Part shown: piece after piece, positions 43,865 through 53,108 of the stretch
Numbering within the stretch: position 1 is the stretch's first letter
Layout: the number at the start of each line of letters is the position of its first letter
DNA from: Kerstersia similis
GTDB taxonomy: Bacteria > Pseudomonadota > Gammaproteobacteria > Burkholderiales > Burkholderiaceae_B
Length of the DNA stretch: 64,000 nt
Assembly (NCBI RefSeq): GCF_965139615.1
Contig: NZ_CBCSIQ010000020.1
Coordinates: 7,144-71,143, forward strand
Reading direction: 5' to 3'
Program-made: the position numbers and the translations under genes
The notes under the pieces: model-generated
What the model saw: the letters and a program-made list of their open reading frames with translations, nothing else
Database searches by the model: none
Told to the model about the DNA's origin: nothing

Positions 43865-46768
43865 TCAGGCAGCCAGTGCCTGCAACGCAAAAAATCGCCA
43901 CAACGCCGCCGTCGTTTGCCATGACGAATCCCCGCCATGCCAGCCGGCCGCCGCCTTCAATGCGCGCCGCAGCGGTTCCGCGTGGCCGACATGCATGGCC
44001 TGCCACGCCACGGCGCCCACCTGCGCGGCCAGCAGGGCGCGTGTCAGCATGGCCTGCGTGCCATCCCCTTCCTGCCCCGTCGTCCCGGCATCCGCACTCC
44101 CTGCTGGCCCTGTCGCGCGCCCCAGCCCGCACCAGGCGGCCGGCATCGCGTCAAACGCCCGCCGCATGCGCTGCGCGTACATCCACCAGGCCGCCAGCCT
44201 GCCCGTATCCGCCTGGGAAGCGGGAACATTGGTTAGCACCAATTGCATCCCCATACCCATGCCCGCATTGCCGCTACCATTCTCATGACGCAATACCAGC
44301 AGGCGCACTCCCGGCTGCGCCAGCCAGAACAGGCCGCCCGCGCGCGCATCTGCCGGCGGCGCAGACACCGAACCCAGCACCTCTTCCACGCCCACGCTGG
44401 TTCCCCACCAGCCTGCCGCAGCTTCCTCCCAACCCGCGCTCAAACTCAGGCTCAAGGGCAGGCAAGTCAGGCGTTCCGCCCAGGCCGACAACGCGATCCC
44501 CGCAGCACGATCAGCCGCAGTTCGCCCCGCAGTTCGCCCCTCGGCTTCCCCCACAGTTTCCCCTTCAGTGAGCGCCTCCGTACCCACCGTCGCCCCCGCT
44601 TCGGCGCCGACGCCTGCGCCCGCCACGGCCGGATACACCCGCCAGCCGGGTTCGCAAGCCATCATCCAGAGGCTGTCCGCCGGCAGTGGTCCTGGCGGCG
44701 CGGCCGCCTCCAGCATATGTACAAGCGGCGCCTGCGCCAACTCTCCTTGCAGCCAGCCCATGCGTTGCGCCAGCACAGCCTGGCGGGCTGAAGCCACGCT
44801 ACCGGCCATGTGCTCTGCCGCCGCTCCGGTGGCCCCTGCCAAGGCTGCGCCATGATGATGGGCATCAGCCTCGTCCAGCAGGCTGACCCGCCCAAACGGA
44901 CTGACCAGCGCCGGCAGCGGCGCGGCCAGCAAGTGCCCTCTATCGCTGCCCAGCAGCACGCCTTCAAGCGTCGTGCGCGGCAGGTCCGGCGCCAGCGCGA
45001 CCTGACCATGGATGGCCAGCAAGCTGCGATCACAGCTCGTGACCCAGGCATCCCTGGCCGCCCGCGTCCAGCTGCCCGCCTGCGCCAAGGGCGGCAAGAT
45101 CGCTGCCCTGGCGTCTGCCGGCGCCAGCCCGGCCCATTGTTTCCAGGCAGCGTACGCCAGCCGGCAGGACGGATCCGCCTGCAGCCAGGCGGCGCCTGCC
45201 GCAAAAGCCGCAACGCCTGCGGTACTATCGGCCGCCGCCGAGTGCTCCGGTTCCGCCCCATTCTGTAGCAGCCACGGCAGGCACTGCTGCCCCAACGCCT
45301 GCGCGGGTTGCCGCGCCATTGCCGAGAGCGGCACTGAAGCCTGAGCGGCAGCCGGCACGGACGCCTGCACTTGCGCCTGTCCCGAGGCCTGTGCCTGCGC
45401 GTGGCTCAGCAAGGCCGCCAAGCCCGCCTCGTCCGGCGCATACAGGCCACTGCCGCCACCCGCCGGATGCAAAGCGCCGTCCACCAGGCGTTCCGCCACA
45501 GGCAAGGCCAGGTCTTCCGGCACTTTCTGTCCATGCGTGACATAGTGCACGGTCAGTTCATGCCGGATGGCCGCATCCAGCACTGTTGCGCTGCGCGACG
45601 CTTCATCCAGCTTGGTAATGATGCAACCCGCCAAGGCATCGCCCGCCGCATACGCCTGCACGACCTCTTCCAGCGTCTCGCCCTGCCCGGCGGCATTGAG
45701 CACCAGCACGCGCCGAACCGGCGCGCCGGTCTGGCGCAGCAGTGCAAGCTGGCTTGCCACCTTGCGGTCGCGCTGGCTCAGCCCGATGTTGTCCACCAGA
45801 ATGATGCGCTTGTCAGACAGACGCTTGAGCAGGCTTTTCAGGTCAGCGTCGGCCCGCAAGGGATAGACCGGCACGCCCATCATGCGCCCGAACGTCTGCA
45901 GTTGCTCCTGTGCCGCAATGCGATAGCTGTCCGCCGTGATCAGCGCCAGGCTGCCGCGCCCGTGCAGCGCCACACAGCGCGCCGCCAGCTTGGCGATCGT
46001 GGTTGTCTTGCCCACGCCCGTCGGCCCGACCAGCGCAATCACCCCGGCATCAACCAGCAATTCCTGCCCGGCAGAAGCCGCCATCACACGCTCGATCAGA
46101 GCGCTGCGCAACCACAGGCGCAAGGCATGGGCATCCGCCGCCTGTGGCGCCTGTTCCAGCAAGACACGCGCCAGCGTGGCGCTGAACCCCGCTGCCAGCA
46201 ACTCGCCAAACAGTCTGGCCTTGGCCGATGAGGCCTGCAGGGTCTGGCCCCAGAGCAGGCCGTCCAGGCGTTGCGCCATTTCCCCCTGGAAGTTGGCCAG
46301 GCGCGCCTCCATTGCCAGACTGGCCGAAGACGCCGCCGCAGGCCCGGACTGGTCTGCCGACGCCGCTTGCCCGCCGGGCATTGCAGGCGCAGACTCGGCC
46401 GCGCCCGGCGCCATGGGCGCAGTGGCGGCCTCTGCCTTTGCCACCCGCTCCGGCGCCGCAACCATACCGGCTGTCCCTGCCCTGGACGCCATCGACGCCG
46501 CAGGCGCTGACGGAGCCGGCGCCAATCGGGCATGGTTTGCGGCTGCCGGCGGCGCAGGGCGCGCGGGCGACACAGGGGCCACAGGAGGCACGGGAGGCGC
46601 CATGTCATTGAAATCGGCGCTCAGGCTGCGCGGATCGGCCGCCATGACCTCGATCTGGCCGTCCTCCAGACGCCGGTTGGAAATAATCAGGGCCTCGGAG
46701 CCGAGCAGCTGCCGCACCTGATCAAGCACCTCCCGGTTGCTGGCGCCTACGAACTTCAGGATCTTCAT
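43865..46768 (-). CDS. flhF: Signal-recognition-particle-type GTPase FlhF with a very long C-terminal extension
   Basis: At 967 residues this is far longer than typical FlhF (about 370-500). The N-terminal B domain (MKILKFVGASNREVLDQVRQ) is followed by a Pro/Ala linker. The NG GTPase core at about 165-435 has Walker A GPTGVGKTT near 248 and TADSYRIAAQEQLQTFGR. The G3 region is DNIGLSQRD (usually DTAG) and G4 is TKLDEA. From about 455 there is a further ~500-residue, Ala/Gly-rich extension of no recognised family, containing blocks such as RTTLEGVLLGSDRGHLLAAP. FlhF positions or numbers flagella, usually with FlhG, which is absent here. The start overlaps the flhA stop. Confidence 0.9.
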   Translation of the reverse strand: MKILKFVGASNREVLDQVRQLLGSEALIISNRRLEDGQIEVMAADPRSLSADFNDMAPPVPPVAPVSPARPAPPAAANHARLAPAPSAPAASMASRAGTAGMVAAPERVAKAEAATAPMAPGAAESAPAMPGGQAASADQSGPAAASSASLAMEARLANFQGEMAQRLDGLLWGQTLQASSAKARLFGELLAAGFSATLARVLLEQAPQAADAHALRLWLRSALIERVMAASAGQELLVDAGVIALVGPTGVGKTTTIAKLAARCVALHGRGSLALITADSYRIAAQEQLQTFGRMMGVPVYPLRADADLKSLLKRLSDKRIILVDNIGLSQRDRKVASQLALLRQTGAPVRRVLVLNAAGQGETLEEVVQAYAAGDALAGCIITKLDEASRSATVLDAAIRHELTVHYVTHGQKVPEDLALPVAERLVDGALHPAGGGSGLYAPDEAGLAALLSHAQAQASGQAQVQASVPAAAQASVPLSAMARQPAQALGQQCLPWLLQNGAEPEHSAAADSTAGVAAFAAGAAWLQADPSCRLAYAAWKQWAGLAPADARAAILPPLAQAGSWTRAARDAWVTSCDRSLLAIHGQVALAPDLPRTTLEGVLLGSDRGHLLAAPLPALVSPFGRVSLLDEADAHHHGAALAGATGAAAEHMAGSVASARQAVLAQRMGWLQGELAQAPLVHMLEAAAPPGPLPADSLWMMACEPGWRVYPAVAGAGVGAEAGATVGTEALTEGETVGEAEGRTAGRTAADRAAGIALSAWAERLTCLPLSLSLSAGWEEAAAGWWGTSVGVEEVLGSVSAPPADARAGGLFWLAQPGVRLLVLRHENGSGNAGMGMGMQLVLTNVPASQADTGRLAAWWMYAQRMRRAFDAMPAAWCGLGRATGPAGSADAGTTGQEGDGTQAMLTRALLAAQVGAVAWQAMHVGHAEPLRRALKAAAGWHGGDSSWQTTAALWRFFALQALAA

Positions 46769-48870
46769 ACTGCATTACCTATCAGGCTGGTGACGTGGAC
46801 GCGATGGTCACCCGGAATTTCAGTGTTGGCCATGACCACGATCTGCGGAATATGGCTGCGCAGAAAACGCGACAGGCTCGGCCGCAAGGCCGATGCCACC
46901 AGCAGCACAGGCGCATCGCCATTGTCTTCCTGGCGCACGACGGCCTGCTGTGCCTCGCGCAGCAGGGTATCGGCCAGGCCCGGCTCCAGCGCGCCGCTGG
47001 TGGACAAGGCCTGGGTCAGCACCCGTTCGAGCCGGCTTTCCAGACCGATCACCCGCAATTCAGTGGTATTGCCGAACCATTGCTGCACCAGCAAGCGCCC
47101 CAGCGTCTGGCGGACATGCGCCAGCAAGGCGCCGGCATCCGGGCCGCCCGGCTGCGCAGCCAGCCGGGGCGCCCATTCGGCCAGCGTGTCCAGGATGGTG
47201 CGCATATCCCGGATAGGCACCTCTTCTTCCAGCAATCCCTGCAAGACTTGCCGCAGCAAGGTCAGCGGCACCACCTTGGGCACCAGGTCGCCGACAAGCT
47301 TGGGTGCCTCGCGGCCAATACGATCCAACAGTTCCTGCACTTCCTGGCTGCCCAGCAATGCAGCGCCATGGCGATGCAGCAAATGGTTGATATGGGTGGC
47401 GATCACCGTGCCAGGGTCCACCACCGTATAGCCCGCTGCCTGCGCGCGCTCGCGCTGCGCCAGTTCGATCCAGAACGCGGGCAGCCCGAAGGCGGGGTCC
47501 GTCGTGGGTATCCCTTCAATGGCCGTGCTGTCCAGGCCGCCCGGATCAATCGCCAGCCAGCGCTCGGGCATGGCCGCCCCCCGGCCAATTTCCACGCCGG
47601 ACAGCAGAATGCGGTACTCGCCTGGCTGCAATTCCAGGTTGTCGCGGATATGCACGACAGGCGGCAAAAAGCCGACTTCCTGGGCAAATTTCTTGCGCAA
47701 ACTGCGGATACGCAGCAGGAGTTCGCCCCCCTGCACGTGATCCACCAAGGGAATGAGGCGATACCCCACTTCCAGGCCCAGCGGATCCACCAGCGTCACA
47801 TCCTCCCAACTGGCTTCCTGCTCCGCTTCGGCAACTGCTGCCGCTGGCGGCTGCTCGGCCTGCGCCTGTTGCCGGGCTTGCGCCTGGCGTTGCAGCTGCA
47901 CCCAGCCGCATGCGCCCAGCACGATCGCCAGCGACAGAAACACCAGATGCGGCATATTGGGAATCAGGCCGATCAGCGTCAGCACGCCCGCCGCCAGGAA
48001 CAACACGTTGGGATTGGCGAACAACTGGCTGGTCACCTGCTGGCCAATATCTTCGCCCGTGACCACCCGCGACACCACGACACCCGCAGCCGTGGAAATG
48101 ACCAGCGCCGGGATCTGCGACACCAAGCCATCCCCGATGGTCAGCAGGGTATAGACCCGGCCCGCATCGCCAAACGACATATCGTGCTGCGCCACCCCGA
48201 CGATCAGCCCGCCCACAATGCTGATGACCATGATCAGCAGGCCCGCCACCGCATCGCCGCGCACGAATTTGCTGGCCCCATCCATGGCGCCATAGAACTC
48301 CGCCTCCTGGGCCACGGCGCCACGTCGCCGGCGCGCCTCTTCCTCACCGATCAGCCCGGCATTCAGGTCGGCGTCGATCGCCATCTGCTTGCCCGGCATG
48401 GCATCCAGGGTGAAACGCGCCCCGACTTCTGCAATCCGGCCTGCGCCCTTGGTGATCACCATGAAGTTGATGATGACCAGAATGATGAATACCACCAGGC
48501 CGACCGCGAAATTCCCGCCCACCAGAAACTGCCCGAACGCCTCGATGACCTTGCCTGCGGCATCCTGCCCGGTATGGCCATGCAGGAGCACCACGCGTGT
48601 CGAGGCCACATTGAGCGACAGGCGAAACAGCGTGGCAAACAACAAGACGGCAGGGAAGGCTGCAAAATCCAGCGGTTTCTGGGTGAACATCACCACCAGC
48701 ATGATGATGATGGCCAAGGCAATATTGAAGGTGAACAGCAGATCCAGCAGCACCGGCGGCAGCGGCAGCACCAGCATGCCCAGCACGAACATGATGAGGA
48801 TCGGGCCAACCAGCAACCGGGGATTGCCGCCAGTCACGCGCCGCAAATGATTCAACAGGCCGGCATTCAT
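46765..48870 (-). CDS. flhA: Flagellar export gate protein FlhA
   Basis: The 701-residue protein has eight membrane helices in the first ~320 residues and the family signature GGNFAVGLVVFIILVIINFM. The FHIPEP-type loop KGAGRIAEVGARFTLDAMPG with KQMAIDADLNAG also lies in this half. The C-terminal cytoplasmic domain binds chaperone-substrate complexes. Start overlaps flhB (ATGA) and its stop overlaps flhF. Confidence 0.97.
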   Translation of the reverse strand: MNAGLLNHLRRVTGGNPRLLVGPILIMFVLGMLVLPLPPVLLDLLFTFNIALAIIIMLVVMFTQKPLDFAAFPAVLLFATLFRLSLNVASTRVVLLHGHTGQDAAGKVIEAFGQFLVGGNFAVGLVVFIILVIINFMVITKGAGRIAEVGARFTLDAMPGKQMAIDADLNAGLIGEEEARRRRGAVAQEAEFYGAMDGASKFVRGDAVAGLLIMVISIVGGLIVGVAQHDMSFGDAGRVYTLLTIGDGLVSQIPALVISTAAGVVVSRVVTGEDIGQQVTSQLFANPNVLFLAAGVLTLIGLIPNMPHLVFLSLAIVLGACGWVQLQRQAQARQQAQAEQPPAAAVAEAEQEASWEDVTLVDPLGLEVGYRLIPLVDHVQGGELLLRIRSLRKKFAQEVGFLPPVVHIRDNLELQPGEYRILLSGVEIGRGAAMPERWLAIDPGGLDSTAIEGIPTTDPAFGLPAFWIELAQRERAQAAGYTVVDPGTVIATHINHLLHRHGAALLGSQEVQELLDRIGREAPKLVGDLVPKVVPLTLLRQVLQGLLEEEVPIRDMRTILDTLAEWAPRLAAQPGGPDAGALLAHVRQTLGRLLVQQWFGNTTELRVIGLESRLERVLTQALSTSGALEPGLADTLLREAQQAVVRQEDNGDAPVLLVASALRPSLSRFLRSHIPQIVVMANTEIPGDHRVHVTSLIGNAV

Positions 48871-50021
48871 GCCACACCCCGCTTGCCCGACCGGACATCA
48901 AAGCCTTCAGGGATGGCAAGCCCCTCCGGCGCAACCGGTTCGACGCCCATCCCGGACGCTTTCCAGGCGCGCAGCCGGAAGACCCAGGCCAGCACTTCGG
49001 CCACAGCGGCATACAGTTCGATGGGAATTTCCTGCTCCAATTCAACGTGATGATGCAAGGCCCGCGCCAAGGGCGGCGCCTGCAGCAAAGGTACACCATG
49101 CTCCGCTGCCAGCGCGCGGATACGTGCGGCCACCAGGCCACTGCCTTTGGCCACCACTCGTGGGGCACCGCCCTTGCCTTCCTCGTAGCGCAAGGCCACG
49201 GCGTAATGCGTGGGGTTGGTGACCACCACATCGGCCTGCGGCACATTCGCCATCATGCGCCGGCGTGCCATGCTGCGCTGCAGTTGGCGCAGCCTGCCCT
49301 TGACGTGCGGATCGCCCTCGCTTTCCTTGTGTTCCTGCTTCATATCCTGGCGCGACATCCTGAGTTTTTTCAAATGGCTGAATATCTGCCAGGGCACATC
49401 CAGCAGCACAATGAAGAGCAAGGCGGCAATGATGGTGACGCATACCCGCGCTACCATACCCAGCGCTTCCGCCAGCGCAGCGGCAACCGGTACGTTCAGC
49501 AAAGCCAGGATGGTGTCGCGGCGCGTCCAGATCGCCCAGGCGGCCACCCCGCCGATCAACAGGGATTTGGCCAGCGCCTTGATCAGTTCAATCAAGGTTT
49601 GAGCCGAAAACATGCGCTTCATGCCCTTGAGCGCATTGAGCCGCTCCATCTTGGGCGCCAGGCTTTTGGACGACAGCAACAACCCGCCCAGCAGCACCGA
49701 ACCGGCCAGCGCTGCCACCAGCAGCACGGCGAACAAGGGCATCAGGCCCAGCAGGACTTCCCCCGCAGATGCCGCGTTTTGCGCCAGCATCTGCGTTTCA
49801 TCCATGGCGACCGTCCGGCTGAAGCCCAGGCTGCGGTGCAACATGCCGCCGATTTTCTCGTACAGCAGCATGGCGCTCAGCCACAAGCCGGCCATGCCAC
49901 CCGCCAGTATCAGAAACGTGGACAGCTCGCGCGAACGCGCCACCTGCCCCTCTTCCCGCGCTTGTTCAAGCCGCCGGGGCGAGGCAGGTTCGGTTTTCTC
50001 CAGATCGCTATCGTCAGCCAC
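48867..50021 (-). CDS. flhB: Flagellar export switch protein FlhB
   Basis: The 384-residue protein has four membrane helices and a cytoplasmic domain with the autocleavage motif NPTH (VVVTNPTHYAVAL). I chose the GTG at 50021, giving the family start (DDSDLEKTEPASPRRLEQAR). The in-frame extension to 50141 is arginine-rich and not conserved. Cleavage at NPTH switches export from hook to filament subunits. A 161-bp gap without obvious signals separates it from cheZ. Confidence 0.95.
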   Translation of the reverse strand: MADDSDLEKTEPASPRRLEQAREEGQVARSRELSTFLILAGGMAGLWLSAMLLYEKIGGMLHRSLGFSRTVAMDETQMLAQNAASAGEVLLGLMPLFAVLLVAALAGSVLLGGLLLSSKSLAPKMERLNALKGMKRMFSAQTLIELIKALAKSLLIGGVAAWAIWTRRDTILALLNVPVAAALAEALGMVARVCVTIIAALLFIVLLDVPWQIFSHLKKLRMSRQDMKQEHKESEGDPHVKGRLRQLQRSMARRRMMANVPQADVVVTNPTHYAVALRYEEGKGGAPRVVAKGSGLVAARIRALAAEHGVPLLQAPPLARALHHHVELEQEIPIELYAAVAEVLAWVFRLRAWKASGMGVEPVAPEGLAIPEGFDVRSGKRGVA

Positions 50022-50182
50022 GGCCCGCCCCCGGCATCGACGGCCGGAACGGCACACGCCTCCCCGCCCTGCCCGCCATGGCAAACCCGCCTGCCCGCCG
50101 CGCCAGGCGGAACGCAGGCAAAACGCCTGGCCGCCCGTCATGGGCCATCCGCAACAAATGCAACGACGGCAGCAAAAACGGC

Positions 50183-50863
50183 CTACAAGCCCAGTTCCGA
50201 CAGCAAATCATCAACCTGATCCTGGCTGGACACGATATCCGTCCGGCCTTCGACACGTACCTGTGGCCCATTGAGCAGGCTGTCATCCTCGTCACGCTTT
50301 TCCTGCGGTACATGATCCAGCAGCACCTGCAACAGCTCCTTCTCGAAGCTGCTGATCAGGTCGGTCAGTTTCATGATGACCTGGCCGGTCAGATCCTGAA
50401 AATCCTGCGCCATCATGATGTCCAGCAAATGCTGATGCGTGGCGTCGGTCTGCTGAACCGTGCGCTGCAGATAGGCGCAGGTATCCGCACGCAGATCCTC
50501 ATCCTCATAGGCCGCCGCGCCTGCTCCCGGCGTACCCTGCGGCGCCAGCCTCTGCCAACGCGCCAGCAAATCCCGGGCCCCCTGGCCGATCTCATTTTGC
50601 AGCGGCTGGGCCTGCTCGGTAGCGGCCAGCACGCGCGTTGCGGCCTGCTCTGTCATATTGGCGACGTAGCGCAGTCGATCCCGCGTATCAGGAATGACCT
50701 CGGCCGCATCGCGTATTTTCTGATCCAGGCCCAGTTCCCGCATGCTGTTCTGCAGCAGGCGGGTCAAACGCGCCACGCGTATGAGCAAATCCCCGCTGCC
50801 TGCCTGCGCAGACGCCCCTTGGCTGTGTCGTGCATCCATCAGCTTGGCTCCGGCAATGCTCAC
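50183..50863 (-). CDS. cheZ: CheY-P phosphatase CheZ
   Basis: The 226-residue helical protein has the active-site segment IMMAQDFQDLTGQVIMKLTD and the C-terminal CheY-binding peptide SQDQVDDLLSELGL. It removes phosphate from CheY. The GTG at 50863 overlaps the cheY stop (GTGA). An ATG at 50839 preceded by GGAG is an alternative start. Confidence 0.96.
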   Translation of the reverse strand: MSIAGAKLMDARHSQGASAQAGSGDLLIRVARLTRLLQNSMRELGLDQKIRDAAEVIPDTRDRLRYVANMTEQAATRVLAATEQAQPLQNEIGQGARDLLARWQRLAPQGTPGAGAAAYEDEDLRADTCAYLQRTVQQTDATHQHLLDIMMAQDFQDLTGQVIMKLTDLISSFEKELLQVLLDHVPQEKRDEDDSLLNGPQVRVEGRTDIVSSQDQVDDLLSELGL

Positions 50864-51246
50864 TGCGCCATTTTTTCGAAAATCTTGTTCAGCTTTTCTT
50901 CCAGCGTGGCCGCTGTAAACGGCTTGACCACATAGCCGCTGGCGCCCGCCTGAGCTGCCGCGATGATGTTTTCCTTCTTCGCTTCCGCCGTCACCATCAG
51001 CACGGGCAACGTTTTCATGGCCTCATCGGCGCGTATGGTCTTGAGCAGGGTCAGGCCATCCATATTGGGCATGTTCCAGTCGGAAATCACAAAGCGGAAG
51101 TTGCCTTTTTTCAGCATGTCCATGGCCATGGCGCCATCTTCCGCCTCTTCGACGTTCTCGAAACCCAGCTCCTTGAGCAGATTGCGCACAATGCGGCGCA
51201 TGGTCGGAAAATCATCCACCACCAGAATTCTCAGACTCTTGTCCAT
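50860..51246 (-). CDS. cheY: Chemotaxis response regulator CheY
   Basis: The 128-residue single receiver domain has acidic pair Asp11/Asp12, phospho-acceptor Asp56 (FVISDWNMPNMDG), Thr86, Tyr105 and Lys108 (GYVVKPF). It carries the signal from CheA to FliM. A 56-bp gap separates it from cheB. Confidence 0.98.
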   Translation of the reverse strand: MDKSLRILVVDDFPTMRRIVRNLLKELGFENVEEAEDGAMAMDMLKKGNFRFVISDWNMPNMDGLTLLKTIRADEAMKTLPVLMVTAEAKKENIIAAAQAGASGYVVKPFTAATLEEKLNKIFEKMAQ

Positions 51247-51302
51247 GAACCGAAACCCCTATCCAATCATTGAAAAATAATATTCAGTCCTGCGCCAGCC
51301 GT

Positions 51303-52433
51303 TCAGATACGACTGACCCGGGCGCCCAGCTTTTCCTGTATGGCTGCGCCAATCTGCGCCAGCGGCACGATCTGCTCCACCGCGCCGGCCTGCACCGCTT
51401 CGCGTGGCATGCCATAGACCACGCAGCTGCTTTCATCCTGGGCCAGGGTATGCGCGCCAGCGCGGCGCATGGCCAGCATGCCGGCCGCGCCATCCTTGCC
51501 CATGCCGGTCAGGATCACGCCTATCGCATTCCGACCGGCCACGGCAGCTGCCGAATGGAACAGCACATCCACAGACGGGCGGTGACGGTTGACGGGCGCA
51601 CTTGCCTCCAGCTCGATCACGTAATTCGCCCCGCTGCGGGCCAGCCGCAGATGCTGCTCGCCACCCGGCGCCAGATAGACATGCCCAGGCAGCACGCGCT
51701 CGCCATCACGCGCCTCGCTGACCGTCAGGGCGCACAGGCTATTGAGCCGTTGCGCAAACGAACGGGTAAAACCTGCCGGCATATGCTGGGTGATCAGCAT
51801 GCCGGGCATGTCCGGCGGCAAGGTTTCCAGCACTTGCTTGATGGCCTCGGTGCCGCCCGTCGAAGCGCCGATCACCACGATCTTTTCGGTTCCGGTAAAC
51901 GGCACCCTGGGCGCCTGCGCCACGAATGTCGCGCCTGCGGCGGTGGCTGAGTTGGCGACTGCCATGGCCGCCTGCCCGGCTCCCGGCCTCAGGCTGGCAG
52001 CGGCGGCGCCATGGCCGCGGCGCTTCACGCGCGCCATGGCGGCAGCCCGGATCTTGTCGGCGATCAGGTCGCTGTATTCACGCAGGCCATCACGAATTCC
52101 CATCCTGGGCTTGGTCACGAAATCGACCGCCCCCAGTTCCAGGGCCCGCAGCGTGACTTCGCCGCCGCATTCCGTCAGTGACGACACCATCAACACCGGC
52201 ATGGGGCGCAAACGCATCAGCTTTTCCAGGAAATCCAGGCCATCCATGCGCGGCATTTCCACATCCAGCGTCAGCACATCCGGGTCGTGCTGCTTGATCA
52301 GTTCGCGCGCAACGTAGGGATCCGGCGCCACTGCCACCACTTCCATATCGTCGTGGCTATTGATGATTTCCGTCATCAGGCCACGAACCAGCGCCGAATC
52401 ATCGACGCACAGCACGCGTATTTTTTCTTTCAT
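51303..52433 (-). CDS. cheB: Receptor methylesterase/deamidase CheB
   Basis: The 376-residue protein has an N-terminal receiver domain (Asp57 in VLTLDVEMPRMDG) and a C-terminal esterase. The catalytic set is visible in VVIGASTGGTEAI (Ser), TQHMPAGFT (His) and TGMGKDGAAGM (Asp). It demethylates receptors for adaptation. Start overlaps the cheD stop. Confidence 0.97.
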   Translation of the reverse strand: MKEKIRVLCVDDSALVRGLMTEIINSHDDMEVVAVAPDPYVARELIKQHDPDVLTLDVEMPRMDGLDFLEKLMRLRPMPVLMVSSLTECGGEVTLRALELGAVDFVTKPRMGIRDGLREYSDLIADKIRAAAMARVKRRGHGAAAASLRPGAGQAAMAVANSATAAGATFVAQAPRVPFTGTEKIVVIGASTGGTEAIKQVLETLPPDMPGMLITQHMPAGFTRSFAQRLNSLCALTVSEARDGERVLPGHVYLAPGGEQHLRLARSGANYVIELEASAPVNRHRPSVDVLFHSAAAVAGRNAIGVILTGMGKDGAAGMLAMRRAGAHTLAQDESSCVVYGMPREAVQAGAVEQIVPLAQIGAAIQEKLGARVSRI

Positions 52434-53107
52434 TGCCTGTCCTGCCCGCTTGTCCCATCCAAGGCGCCGCCCGGCGGCACGGCTACCTCGACCCGCGCCG
52501 TGGCGGCCCAGGCCTGGGCCGCCCGTTCGCCGGCATCCGGCTGCTGGCCGCCAAAACGCCGAACCCTGGTCAAGCCGGTCGCGGGGAAAAAATTCACCCG
52601 TCGGGCCCGGATGCCCCCCAGATCCTGCGCCAGCACGGGAATCTCGGCCTGCTCCAGATAATCCAATACAAAACTGGCATTGCTGGCGCCTACCGCCAGG
52701 CGGCTCATCCCTGCCAACACCGCACCGCCGCCAAACACCTTGGCCTGCAGGTGCTGCCGCCGGGCGCCAGCCTTGAGCAGTTCGTCAATCAGCGTATCCA
52801 TGGCATGCAGTCCATAGCGCATGCGCCCTGCCGGGGCCTGCACGCCTGCCGGCGCAGCACCGGGCAGCACGAAATGATTCATGCCGCCGACACCACTGTT
52901 GCCATCGCGCACGCAGGCCGCCACGCAAGAACCCAGCACAGTCGTCAACATGAGTGCCGCCCCGGCAGGTGCGACGTAATACTCATTGGGCAGCACTTTG
53001 ACGGCCTGGCATTGCGCGCCCTGGTCGAAATAGTGAATGGATGCCTGTAAGGATGGCTGGGTGGCGGCCTGCCCGCCGCCCTGCTCATGGGCCGGTAACT
53101 GACTCAT
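52430..53107 (-). CDS. cheD: Chemoreceptor glutamine deamidase CheD
   Basis: The 225-residue protein has the conserved LTTVLGSCVAACVRD (catalytic Cys), GGMNHFVLP (His) and YGLHAMDTLIDELLKAGARR, then AKVFGGGAVL. It deamidates receptor glutamines and works alongside CheR and CheB. It is absent from E. coli but usual in betaproteobacteria. The ATG at 53107 follows the cheR stop after one base. The C-terminal ~30 residues are variable. Confidence 0.95.
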   Translation of the reverse strand: MSQLPAHEQGGGQAATQPSLQASIHYFDQGAQCQAVKVLPNEYYVAPAGAALMLTTVLGSCVAACVRDGNSGVGGMNHFVLPGAAPAGVQAPAGRMRYGLHAMDTLIDELLKAGARRQHLQAKVFGGGAVLAGMSRLAVGASNASFVLDYLEQAEIPVLAQDLGGIRARRVNFFPATGLTRVRRFGGQQPDAGERAAQAWAATARVEVAVPPGGALDGTSGQDRQ

Positions 53108-53108
53108 G

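Noticed and set aside
46795..49050. Long antisense open frame opposite flhA
   Set aside because: Composition is Gln/His/Arg-rich and without domains. flhA on the other strand is unmistakable.
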